This document shows positions 28,901-37,976 of a stretch of 64,000 nt of DNA, piece after piece (within the stretch, counting starts at the first letter, position 1; every line of letters begins with the position of its first letter). Under the pieces are notes generated by a model. That model had not been told where the DNA came from and ran no database searches. It saw only the letters and a list, made by a program, of their open reading frames with translations. The stretch is from Oleispirillum sp963678075 (GTDB lineage: Bacteria > Pseudomonadota > Alphaproteobacteria > Rhodospirillales > Rhodospirillaceae), in assembly GCA_963678075.2 (NCBI GenBank), contig CAXXPK010000005.1:242029-306028 (forward strand). The letters run 5' to 3'. The position numbers were made by a program, and so were the translations under genes.

Positions 28901-29610
28901 TCCAACAGGGGCTGAGCACACACGCGGCCCTGCTTTCTTCTTTAGTTCCCTCTGCCACGATTCCGACGGGGCCGGTCGTTTTCGTGGTCGACGACGACAA
29001 CCTCGTGCGCGCCGGAATTCGTGAAATACTCGAAGCCGACGGACGCACGGTCGAGGATTTCGGTACCGCCGAGGCGTTTCTGGCGGCCTATCGTTATGAC
29101 AGCGAAACCTGTCTTCTGGTCGATGCGTATCTGCCCGGAATGAGTGGCCTCGATCTGTTGCGGCGGATGCGCACGGAGGGGCGTTTGCCGCCCAGCATCA
29201 TGATCATCGGCAGCGGCGACGTGCACTTGGCGGTTGAGGCGATGAAAGCGGGAGCGATGGACTTCATCGAGAAACCGATCGGTTGCGACGGACTGCTCGC
29301 CAGTATCGGACGCGCACTCGAACAGTCGCGGGATACGGCCAAGCTTTCCGTTTGGCGGAAGGCGGCTGCGGAGCAGATCGGTCATCTGACGCCCCGGCAG
29401 CGCGAGATCATGGATATGGTTCTCGCCGGTCACCCCAGCAAGAATATCGCGGCCGATCTTGGCATCAACCAGCGCACCGTCAAAAACCACCGCGCGGCGA
29501 TCATGCGGAGAACCGGGGCGAAGTCGCTTCCAGCGCTGGCCCGGCTGGCCGTTGCCGCCGCCACGAACGGCGAGGTCGCGGCGGCCTCTGTCGACGAGTC
29601 TATTTGCTGA
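25921..29610 (+). pseudogene. CheB-CheR-histidine kinase-receiver-FixJ hybrid, 5' truncated with frameshifts
   Basis: Once a very large sensor protein. Order: the CheB methylesterase domain without its N-terminus (IERDHLYLIPPGVYL, VVLSGTGSDGSLGLKAV); the CheR methyltransferase domain (HDFTLYKLGTLQRRIERRM, FFRDSKVFENLAERVVPEI, MWSAGCSTGEEAYSLAILF, ISCRNLLIYL); the end of a PAS domain (IRRILPYRTQDGGTEGVVIT); HisKA (AVASHDLRQPLQTLALLHGL); HATPase (NLLSNALKYNEKGKV, DTGVGIPEGELQAIFEEYH); a receiver (NILVIEDDPEVRDLL, DLILADYNLP); a second, FixJ-like receiver (VVFVVDDDNLVRAGIREILE); and a LuxR-type HTH (HLTPRQREIMDMVLAG, NQRTVKNHRAAIMRRTGAKS). Frames break near 26,262, 26,325 and 27,660. At the last break the coiled coil and most of the PAS domain are also missing. 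The uninterrupted part from about 27,772 could still be expressed as a 612-residue kinase-regulator. Confidence 0.85.
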
Positions 29611-29737
29611 CGGCGTTTCCGGTGATGCGAAGGTTGTCCCCGGTGTCCTGCTTCGCGCCCTTCCAGGTGTCGCTGCAAGCGGCGACTGTGGTTATGAGGG
29701 CCACGAAGGAGAGAGAAACGATGATCCGGCGTAGCAT
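29600..29737 (-). CDS. Entericidin-like small lipoprotein
   Basis: 45 residues: MLRRIIVSLSFVALITTVAA followed by the lipobox cysteine and SDTWKGAKQDTGDNLRITGN. The form, lipobox (TVAAC) and GAKQDTG motif match the entericidin A/B family of small bacteriolytic/antidote lipoproteins. An AAGGAAAT ribosome binding site lies 8 nt before the ATG. Its 3' end overlaps the kinase gene's end by 11 nt, convergently. Confidence 0.8.
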   Translation of the reverse strand: MLRRIIVSLSFVALITTVAACSDTWKGAKQDTGDNLRITGNAVSK

Positions 29738-30117
29738 GGCGGTATTTCCTTGAGTGTTGGGTTGTGTCAACGAAAAGCGCACGCCATGGCGAACGGCCGG
29801 GCCGCCGGGCGAGGGAGAGTCTTTGGGCGATTCTAGCCGCGCGCGGGGATGCGCGGCAGGCTCGGAAACTACGCAGGCTTGGCTTGGCCCGCCGCGCGCG
29901 GTGCGGAGGAAGCGCGCGGACTTTTGGAAGCCGGCTTCCGCGCTTCGTAGGTAATTTCCGAATCTGCCGGGACGCACCGTCCGTGGGTATCCTTTGGAAC
30001 GTTGCCTCCCACACGGCTTCCCCCCGCGAGGTGAAGGCATCTCAAGGGCCTGTCCTCGACAAGGGAGAATCATTTTCCGTCTCTTGTGTGGGCGATGGCC
30101 GACCGTAGGAGAAATCC
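29738..30117. other. 380-nt spacer
   Basis: GC-rich with several accidental open frames but no start site, homology or repeat I trust. The last part, including GTAGGAG at about 30,106, serves as the leader of the small gene at 30,118. Confidence 0.3.
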
Positions 30118-30321
30118 ATGCCGTCCCTTCAAGCCACACGTGCGGGTAATAGCCATTCGAAGCTGGTTTTCAGCGATAAGGTCGCGTCGTTCGAGGTCGC
30201 TCCGAACGCGACATTCGGCGAGGTCGCGCAAAGGCTGAGAACGCTTTTGCCACGTCGTTACGGCGATCCGGTCGCGGTCAAGCTCACGTTGGTGGCCTCC
30301 ACGGAGCGACCCGTGTCGTAA
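30118..30321 (+). CDS. Small hypothetical protein
   Basis: 67 residues beginning MPSLQATRAGNSHSKLVFSD, with a GTAGGAG ribosome binding site 8 nt upstream. The sequence KVASFEVAPNATFGEVAQRL followed by PVAVKLTLVAS looks like a small alpha/beta protein. I do not recognise a family. It ends just before the converging radical-SAM gene. Confidence 0.6.
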   Translation: MPSLQATRAGNSHSKLVFSDKVASFEVAPNATFGEVAQRLRTLLPRRYGDPVAVKLTLVASTERPVS

Positions 30322-30333
30322 CGCCCCGTTTTT

Positions 30334-31920
30334 CTAGGATGCGGGTTCGGCGACCGGCGGCAACACCAGATCGAACATCGACAGATCGAGGGTCATTCGC
30401 TTGCTCAGGCTTTCGCCGAGGATGAGAGAAACCCGGTCGCCGTATCTGGCCAAGTGCGCCAGCCGCCGCTCGAACTGCCCGATGTGCTGCGACGGCATTA
30501 TCCTCAGCCGAGAGCGTGACGCGCACGGGGGCTTGCTCCAGCAAGCGGCAGAGAAGAGGCGCTGCGGCTTTGAAAAAATGACGCTTCAACGCAGTGCCGA
30601 GGCGGATGGTCAGAGTCGATGTTTCCGTCGCCTTGCGGGTCACCCAAACCTCGTCCTGGCTCAGGTGGCGGGCGATCGCCGCTTGAACCGAATTGAGCAG
30701 ATGAAGTTCGGGCGTGCGCGCGGGCGGCATTGACCAAAGATGATAGTGGGCGAAGGCGCGCATCGACAATCCGATGATCCAGTCCGAAATCGCCAGCGGC
30801 AAAAGTGACGGTCGCCAGAAGGGCAGCGAACGCAGGAAATGATAAATTCGCTTCGGCCCTCCCGGGATGATGCCGCGAAACAGCAGGCGCACAACGATCC
30901 CGGCGCTTTGTCCGGGGGTATTGCCGCCACCGTAGCCCACCGTTCCGAGGAAAGGGGTCTTGTTGCGGATGCGGGTGCCGATTCCGACATCGGTCAGCAG
31001 GCGGCGGTAGATATCGCGGTAAAGGCGGCTGACCTCTTCGTCGCTCATCGTCTTGGGGATGATGTTGGTGCGGAGCCGGGTGTTGTCGGATTCCTCGTCG
31101 ATCTCGCGCAGGCGACCCTCCCGTTCCATGCGAGCGTAAAGCGGGGTGCGCGGCAGGGCGGATAGCAGGCCGATCATCGCCGACTGAATGCCCGCCGCGG
31201 TGATGAAGCGGAATTGCGCGTCGAAGGTCTGGGGGTGTCGTTGTCGAACCCAATGATGAAGCCGGCGAGCACGTCGATGCCCCGTGCGTAGATTCGCCGC
31301 ACCGAGACCAAAATATCCTCGCGCAGATTTTGCGTCTTGCCGGTTTCCTTCAGGCTTGCGGTGTCCGGCGATTTCGATGCCGATGAAGACCCAACCGAAA
31401 TGGGCCGCCTGGAACAGCCTCAGCAATTCGTCATCCTGCGCGATATTGAGCGAGACCTCGGTCCCGAACGAGAAAACATAGCGGTGGCGGTTCTGGTAGT
31501 CCGCGAGGTATCGCAGCAGCATTTTCGCCCGGTTCTTGTTGCCGATCATGTTGTCGTCGACGAAAAACACGCCGTGAGCGCCAAGCTCCCGCAATGCGTC
31601 GAGTTCGCGGCCGATCTGCTCCGGGCTCTTGGTTCGCGGCCTGCCTGCCATGAAATCACCGCAGAATTCCGGCCAAATGTATTCCGCCTCGCCGGCGACG
31701 ATTGTGTCGGCGATCCCTTTATAGGTCTCCGGACAAAGCGATGCCGAGGCTCCTCCGGCAACGACATGATGACCGCGCCGCCGGTAATAGGTGAGCAACT
31801 CGCGTTGGCGCGGCGCCTGAACCCCAATGCCGCCGATGCCGATAATGTCGGCCGTGGGATCGAGGGGGACCTCTTCGATATTTTCATCGACGATCTCCAC
31901 CAGCCAGTCGCGCGGACAGG
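30334..31920 (-). pseudogene. B12-binding radical-SAM protein (DUF4070 family), cluster region deleted and frames broken
   Basis: Reads as a B12-binding radical-SAM protein with a DUF4070 C-terminus. The B12-binding start is cut by the genome junction (CPRDWLVEIVDENIEEVPLD). It continues through IGIGGIGVQAPRQRELLTYY and VVAGEAEYIWPEFCGDF, then jumps within GRPRTKSPEQIGRELDAL. In full-length relatives about 60 residues, with the CxxxCxxC iron-sulfur motif, lie between GRP and RTKSPEQ; here they are gone, in frame. An extra A near 31,380 and a missing C near 31,230 garble one segment, whose other frame gives SLKETGKTQNLREDILVSVR. Near 30,500 another shift hides the true end (HIGQFERRLAHLARYGDRVS to PPVAEPAS). 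Confidence 0.82.
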
Positions 31921-31926
31921 TCAGTT
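31917..31926. other. Junction between the alphaproteobacterial and PVC-type genomes
   Basis: Left of here the minus-strand radical-SAM protein is readable up to its CPRDW segment; right of here the plus-strand heparinase-like protein is readable from VSFGSQVSAGYGDIELYYTH. Base composition and codon choice change at the same point. Neither gene has a natural 5' end here. Confidence 0.8.
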
Positions 31927-34900
31927 TCGGATCACAGGTTTCAGCCGGGTATGGTGATATCGAACTCTACTACACCCATCTTGAACTGGACCTCGGAAAA
32001 TCACAGCCACTGGACAGTGTAACCATCCACCGCAGCAGGTATACCGGCAAACTGCATAAAGATCTTGGATGGCGCCTTCTATTGGTGCTTGACGAACAGC
32101 GCCGTATTGTCGCATGGAATACATTCAATGTTTATGAAGACGGATGGCGTAATAAACATGATGGATGGATGATCAGCTTACAACCTGCAACCGGTAATCC
32201 AGCCGGGATGGTAATTCCCGAAGGAGTACGATCCCCTATCTCCGAGGCGGAATATATTCGTGATTTTCTCAACAAACCAGTTGTTGACCTGGTAAAAACT
32301 TCCACTCCGGAAAACAAAGCCCGACTGGAACGCTTTAACCAGCGTAATACCCCCGAGGCAATCTCGCAACTCGGCAGAGAGTTCTTTCAAAGGGTCGACC
32401 TGGATCATCCGACTCTGGAACGCGTCCGCAAGCTTGTGAAAAAGGGCAGATATGCGGATGCATTGGATGCCTTCAAGCAACCGTTCTTCAACGCTTTAGC
32501 TCCGCTGGCCGATTGGAATTCAGGGGAGGGCACATCAATCTACCAGCACTATTCCTGGGTCACGGAAGCGGATACTCTGGCAACCTGTCGTTCACGCGAT
32601 CTTCGCAACGGACTCTCTGCCGATCGGGATGAACTGACGGTCAAACGTTTTATTCCCGGATTGCTGCCCCCCGCAAAGCTGGACTTTCCTCTGCAGACAC
32701 GCCCTCTGCTGCTGAATTATGTTGTAACAAAAAAGATCGAGGACCTGCGCCTCTGGGAAGCTATGACCGATGACTGGTCGATGGGATTCCAGGATGCGGC
32801 CGACAAAGACCCGGAGAAACTCCGCAATTACTTTGTCCTCCTGCATGGAGGTATTATGGGAATTCTGAAAGATTTCTACATGGCTGACCGGGAAGCACCT
32901 GAATTCACACAAAACCTCTCGGGGGCAACACTGGCTCGTTTCCTAATGCCTATCATTGAAGAGATACCTGTAGCCAACTGGCGGGTTATCCGAACCTGCA
33001 TCTTCAATCACACATTCAACGGCGTACCGGAAGGCATTTTTGTCTCCGGAATGCTGGACCAATTTTATGCGGGACAACGCTGGCAACAGGAGATGCAACA
33101 GGGATTTCAACGCCTTTATACAATGAATCAATATCGCGATGGGCCCATGGTGGAAATCGGCGACGAAGGCCACTTTCTCTCTACAGTTGTAAGTCCGGCT
33201 AACCTCTATGGATACTTTGTTCATAGAAACAGCCCGGAGTGGTTCACGCCTGCACTGGAAACCTACTTTCTGGATAATTACAGGGCCAACATACTCTCAG
33301 ACTCCCGCAATGTTTCGCCATGCGGCACACATGTGCGTTGGAATGCAAAAAGTGACGACCTGCTCTACCTGGATAATGAACTCGGCACAAAAGAACCCTA
33401 CTGGCGTAACGTCACTGATATGCGTATGACATGGGGCGACTACTACACAGAGCTCACGCTGCCGGTCCTGAAGGAGCCCCTTCCCCGCGCAATCGTCGAT
33501 ACAGTCTACGGCCGCGGACGTAAATTCACATCAAGACACAAACTGAGCCAGCAGGAAAAAGTATCTGAGGTCTATGGCGGAAATTATCAGGGGAAACCGG
33601 AGATGGTCTCTGACTGGCTGCCCTATGCCGGGCTATGGTACTTCCGCGGAGGGTGGGATCGGAATGACTCATTCCTACACATGGTAGCCCCCTCCTCACC
33701 GCACATGCACAGCAATGCAATGGACCCGCTGACCGGCAGCTACAGCCCAATGCACGAAACATTCGGAACATCGAGTTACCGTTTTTATGATTACGCAACT
33801 CCTCTGCTGACCTGCAATGCGCTCTGGATAGATGATCTACCCGCCTGTCCGCAGGAAGACCTCGTGCCATGCGGAAGTAAACAGGGCAATTTCACCCGGG
33901 CCGTTGAGAAGCCTCAGTCTGGACGCTGGCATACAGGTGACTATATAGATTTTGGTGAAGCAATCTATCAGGGAAACTACCGTGTGGCAAAAATGGATTT
34001 TGATCACAAAAAACGCGTCCATTTCGAAAACATAGGCGAGCGTAAGGTAGAAAATGTCAAAACTACACGGCAGATTTTCCAGGTGCGTCCCGCCCGTCTT
34101 TTCCTGCAGATTGACCGTGTTATCTATTCGGATTCAGCGGAACACACAAACCTGATCAAAAACGTAATGATCCTCACGGAGCCCGCAAAAGAGACAGGCA
34201 AAAGGCTCTCCGGTGATCAACTCCGGGTTTATCCGGATGATCACCGCATAAAACTATCAAACCCAGGCAATGCCGGAGCAGCTGTTGCCTGGTTCGGTCA
34301 ACCGGATCTCAAGGTTGCGTGCTCAGGCAGAAAAATCGACCGCTTGGAATCTTCACAGCTCAAGGGCCCCAGTGAAACACTCAATGGCAAACGCGGAACT
34401 GTGGGTCAGGATGTTGACACCATCTGGAAAGGATGCGGCGAAAGCGTCCTGATCTCCATGCTGCGTGGACTCCGCCCCGGTCAAGCACCGATCAGATCCA
34501 TGAACGATATTTCGACGAAAGGTATAGCCGGAATGCATGCAATAATGACAAATGGAGTGTCCGTCACCCTCATGGTTGCGCGTAAGATTCCAGCTGACCT
34601 AGACGCTGACAGCATAAGTGTGAATGGCGAGGCTTTACTCAAAATTGATATGCCCGACCAGGGCTCAAGAGTCTTGGTGCTTGGAGCGAAATCGCTCAAA
34701 GTAAATAAACGCAGGGTTGATCTGATTGGCGAAGATCTGACGTTTACACTTGAAAGCGGTAAAGGTGTTGATTCAGCGCTTTCCTTCACCCCGATCCGGC
34801 GACCTCTTGATCCGCCCTCCTTCGGACCTGCCGAGAGCTGTTTCTGCGACAGCACCATAATCTCCATCACCAGCGCCTCCCCTGATGTGCCCCTTGAATA

Positions 34901-35675
34901 TATCGCCGAACCGATGGACTCTTCAGCCAGTGACCGGAAACCGCAAGGAATGAAAATGGCCAGTATAAATGCAACCGAGTGGCAGAGATACACCGGGCCA
35001 TTCCGCATCAGTGAAAGCACATTTGTGCGGGCACGCACACGCCGCAAAGGTGTGAACAACGATCCATTCTGTGCAACCGGGACTGAGCTCAGTGCGATCA
35101 GCTACGCTTTCTTCTTCAAGGAATCCGTCAGGCCTGCCGAGGGCTGGAGAATTTTCAAACGTTATCGCCCGGGTTTGAACTACGACTATCTGGAAGGCCG
35201 CTGGTTTGCGCTGTGGAGCAATACCGATCAGATTGAAGCAGAATCGTCCGGCACGATTGATCATCTTTTTGATGTAAGCATGCGACAGACAGATGGCCCC
35301 TTTGCCGTCCGTTACAAAGGATACATTGATATTCCGGCAGAGGGCATCTACACATTCTATGCGCCGGAAGATTATATGAACAACAGCTGCGAACCGGGCT
35401 ATGACCTGCGTCTCTTTATCGATGGAGAGGAGTGGGCTCCCGGCCAGATGTGGCATGGATATGGCCAGTGGTCCATTCCACTTGCCAAAGGGGCGCATAA
35501 GTTCAGGGTGACTTTCGCAGATGCCAGGGTTAGGGATATTGAAAACCAGCGGGTTGATCTTGCATTCAGCTATCCCCGGCCCACAACCACCTGGCGTGGC
35601 AAAACGCCAGTACTGGAAGTCTCGGGGCCGGAACTGAAGCGACAGCCTGTGCCTACAAAGTGGCTGAAACGTTAA
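31923..35675 (+). CDS. Large secreted heparinase II/III-like polysaccharide lyase, 5' truncated
   Basis: About 1,250 residues remain. The first ~110 look like the end of an F5/8-type (discoidin) carbohydrate-binding domain (YTHLELDLGKSQPLDSVTIH, WNTFNVYEDGWRNKHDGW). A long alpha-helical toroid follows (to ~residue 540), then a beta-sandwich with the heparinase II/III pattern (LPYAGLWYFRGGWDRNDSFL, MHSNAMDPLTGSYSPMHETF with the likely metal/catalytic histidines). A chitobiase-type Ig domain (PPSFGPAESCFCDSTIISIT) and a PA14-like domain (VRYKGYIDIPAEGIYTFYAP) end the protein. Such multidomain lyases degrade acidic polysaccharides outside the cell. The apparent upstream start at 31,827 belongs to the other genome. 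It converges on the SASA-SGNH gene 28 nt away. Confidence 0.82.
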   Translation, partial: SFGSQVSAGYGDIELYYTHLELDLGKSQPLDSVTIHRSRYTGKLHKDLGWRLLLVLDEQRRIVAWNTFNVYEDGWRNKHDGWMISLQPATGNPAGMVIPEGVRSPISEAEYIRDFLNKPVVDLVKTSTPENKARLERFNQRNTPEAISQLGREFFQRVDLDHPTLERVRKLVKKGRYADALDAFKQPFFNALAPLADWNSGEGTSIYQHYSWVTEADTLATCRSRDLRNGLSADRDELTVKRFIPGLLPPAKLDFPLQTRPLLLNYVVTKKIEDLRLWEAMTDDWSMGFQDAADKDPEKLRNYFVLLHGGIMGILKDFYMADREAPEFTQNLSGATLARFLMPIIEEIPVANWRVIRTCIFNHTFNGVPEGIFVSGMLDQFYAGQRWQQEMQQGFQRLYTMNQYRDGPMVEIGDEGHFLSTVVSPANLYGYFVHRNSPEWFTPALETYFLDNYRANILSDSRNVSPCGTHVRWNAKSDDLLYLDNELGTKEPYWRNVTDMRMTWGDYYTELTLPVLKEPLPRAIVDTVYGRGRKFTSRHKLSQQEKVSEVYGGNYQGKPEMVSDWLPYAGLWYFRGGWDRNDSFLHMVAPSSPHMHSNAMDPLTGSYSPMHETFGTSSYRFYDYATPLLTCNALWIDDLPACPQEDLVPCGSKQGNFTRAVEKPQSGRWHTGDYIDFGEAIYQGNYRVAKMDFDHKKRVHFENIGERKVENVKTTRQIFQVRPARLFLQIDRVIYSDSAEHTNLIKNVMILTEPAKETGKRLSGDQLRVYPDDHRIKLSNPGNAGAAVAWFGQPDLKVACSGRKIDRLESSQLKGPSETLNGKRGTVGQDVDTIWKGCGESVLISMLRGLRPGQAPIRSMNDISTKGIAGMHAIMTNGVSVTLMVARKIPADLDADSISVNGEALLKIDMPDQGSRVLVLGAKSLKVNKRRVDLIGEDLTFTLESGKGVDSALSFTPIRRPLDPPSFGPAESCFCDSTIISITSASPDVPLEYIAEPMDSSASDRKPQGMKMASINATEWQRYTGPFRISESTFVRARTRRKGVNNDPFCATGTELSAISYAFFFKESVRPAEGWRIFKRYRPGLNYDYLEGRWFALWSNTDQIEAESSGTIDHLFDVSMRQTDGPFAVRYKGYIDIPAEGIYTFYAPEDYMNNSCEPGYDLRLFIDGEEWAPGQMWHGYGQWSIPLAKGAHKFRVTFADARVRDIENQRVDLAFSYPRPTTTWRGKTPVLEVSGPELKRQPVPTKWLKR

Positions 35676-35703
35676 TCGCATCATCAAAGGTATCGAGAAG
35701 CGA

Positions 35704-37933
35704 CTACAGCGTATCCAGTGCCTCATTCAACCGTTCAATAATTGCATCCGCCATAATCGGATCAGCGGCTTTTTTAAAGTGGATCAGATCTTTGCTGATC
35801 AGTTCCTTGATCCTGGGCTGTGTAGCCCCGTATATATCGGTCACCGGAACATTGAGTTCTTTCATCACGCCCTCAGCTGCGGCATTGAAGGTCTTGCAGT
35901 TGGTCAGATAGTTCGGTGATTTCTCAATGGCGTTGTCGCCGATGGTGCCTGTTGAATTGGCAAAGATCGGTATCGCACCCGCAGCACGGATTACTTCCAC
36001 AATCTTGCGCATCTTTTCCGCATAAACAACTTCATCCCCCGGCTTGGCCCGAAAGAAATTATGGATACCGTTATTAAAATGGACAATATCAAATGGGCCA
36101 CGTTCTTCCAGAAACTTTTTCAGATCATCACCTCTTGTCGCGAGGTTTGCGTTAAAAAAACAGGGACCCATGCTTGCCCAGCTTCCCTCTTCTTTCATAG
36201 ATCCCTCTCCTATCACATTGGCCCGCTCACGCATGCCATCACGAACCGGATCAATATAATGACCGGAAATGGAGTCGCCTATAATCAGGATTCGTGGAAG
36301 CCGCGGGTTCTCAACAGCAAGATCACGCCGGGCATTATAACTCACCCGGGGAGACCCGGGATCAATAGCAGCCCCGCTTACCGTAGGATATATATCAGTC
36401 CGGAAGGGTGCAGCTGGCGAACCGTCTTTACTGCAGAGAGTTGCTCCCTGTCTTGGCAGGTCCTGATAGGCATAACGGACACCCTCCGGCTTATCCACTG
36501 TCGGAGCGGAGAGAATCACAGTATCGCCTTTAATCTCCGTATCAGCCCAGACCCAGCGGAACATTGAGTCAGCGATGGCAAAGCCTTTCAATGCCCCCCC
36601 TTTAGCCATCAAACCACCCTTCGTATTCTTAAAATGCAGGATCATCTTGCTGCCGACTGTTTCAACTTTCTCCAGCTCCGGGCCATCGACAGCCAGGTTC
36701 TTCCTACCATAAAACTTTGCCAGCACTGTATCCGCAATACGCGGCCCCACCTCACGCGGATGGGGGTCCTCCGGCAAGTCAATTGTAACCACCAGTGCCG
36801 CACCCGCAGCTTTGGCTCCGTCTCGCTGCGAATCGCGCAATTCTGCCGCAAGTCGACTGTCGAACCCATGTGGCTTGGAGTTGAAAAACGGCCGTAGTTG
36901 CACAATAGCAAAGGGCAGTTGCGGATTGCCAAAGGACTGACGCCAGCAATCAATCATTGAGGGTAGCAGCTTACCGTACTGTATGGCCCGCTGCAGGCTG
37001 GAATCATCCTCTCCATGCTCCCATACTACGGCTTTTATTGAGAGAGAGGTCAAAGGCGCAACCATCGCATTCCAAACAGCAGCAGGCTCCTGATAGAGCG
37101 CCTTTTCAACTTCACCTTTTCTTGGTTTAGGCGGCGGATCCAACGGCAGCTTCTGACAATACTCCATCCAGGCCTTCATACGCTCTTCATAGCTGCCCTC
37201 AGAGCGGAGCTTCCAACGATCACTGGCATAGTAATCCAGAAGCGGAGCAGCAGCCGGATTAGAGGAGAGGGCCTCACGGCTCATCCATGTCTCAATGGGC
37301 TGTCCTGGCCATGCCATACCGATATTGACAATTCCGACCGGCACCTGCAATTTTTTCGCGAGAACACGTCCCGTATAATAGGCAACCCCGGGGAAGCCGT
37401 TCCATATTATGCTCCTCAGCCTTGATCCAGTTACCTTCCACATCCGGCAATTCATTACGGGCTGACTTTTTCTTCACGCTGAAAACCCTCAGGGATGGGC
37501 ACTGTGGCTCTGCCCGGGCGGCTGCAGTTGCAGCTTCACGTCCCGGAATCATGTTTATCAGAGATTTCGCCACAGGTAATCCGCCGGCACAGATGAACAC
37601 ATCGCCCACTAGGACATCACGGATCTTTACAACAGTAGCGGATCTGATGATTAAGTCACTGGCATTTGTATTAGCAGGCATTGCATCCAGTACAATCTTC
37701 CAGTTACCCTTGGCATCAACTGTCACACTCCTCTTCTGACCGGCAAACTCCACCGTAATCTTATCACCGGAATCAGCAGTACCCCAGACGTTAACAGGCC
37801 TGTCGCGCTGCAACACCATGTGATCCGAAAAGTAAGCCGCAGGTTTAACTTCCGCCTGCACTTGCACCGATAAACCTGCCAAAACAAACAATAAAGAAAC
37901 CGCTGTCTTTAGGGACAACATCAAATATTTCAT
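35704..37933 (-). CDS. Sialate O-acetylesterase-like (SASA) plus SGNH hydrolase, frameshifted
   Basis: Two esterase modules in one ~740-codon gene. A signal peptide (MLSLKTAVSLLFVLAGLSVQ) precedes an Ig-like strand region (SDHMVLQRDRPVNVWGTADS) and the SASA domain (SLRVFSVKKKSARNELPDVE, GFPGVAYYTGRVLAKKLQ, VGIVNIGMAWPGQPIETWM). The C-terminal SGNH domain starts at RILIIGDSISGHYIDPVRDG, with the block III residues in FNNGIHNFF and the final DLIHF. The two halves are in different frames, switching near 37,410; a single indel joins them. At the usual SASA nucleophile block GQSNM the sequence reads GGLPV, so the N-terminal module may be dead. It is last in a minus-strand operon after the beta-helix enzyme (43 nt). 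Confidence 0.82.
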
Positions 37934-37976
37934 AATTTACTTCCAATCTTTCCCATCAAACACCTTGCGCACATTA

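Noticed and set aside
29764..30108. 114-residue plus-strand frame
   Set aside because: Arginine-rich in a GC-rich spacer; no start signal and no recognisable domain.
31827..31922. Upstream start for the heparinase-like gene at 31,827
   Set aside because: These 32 codons are the antisense of the radical-SAM gene from the other genome and are not part of the lyase.
20100..32000. Prophage or integrative element with attachment sites beside tRNA-Ser
   Set aside because: No integrase, phage gene or second copy of the tRNA 3' end was seen in the window.
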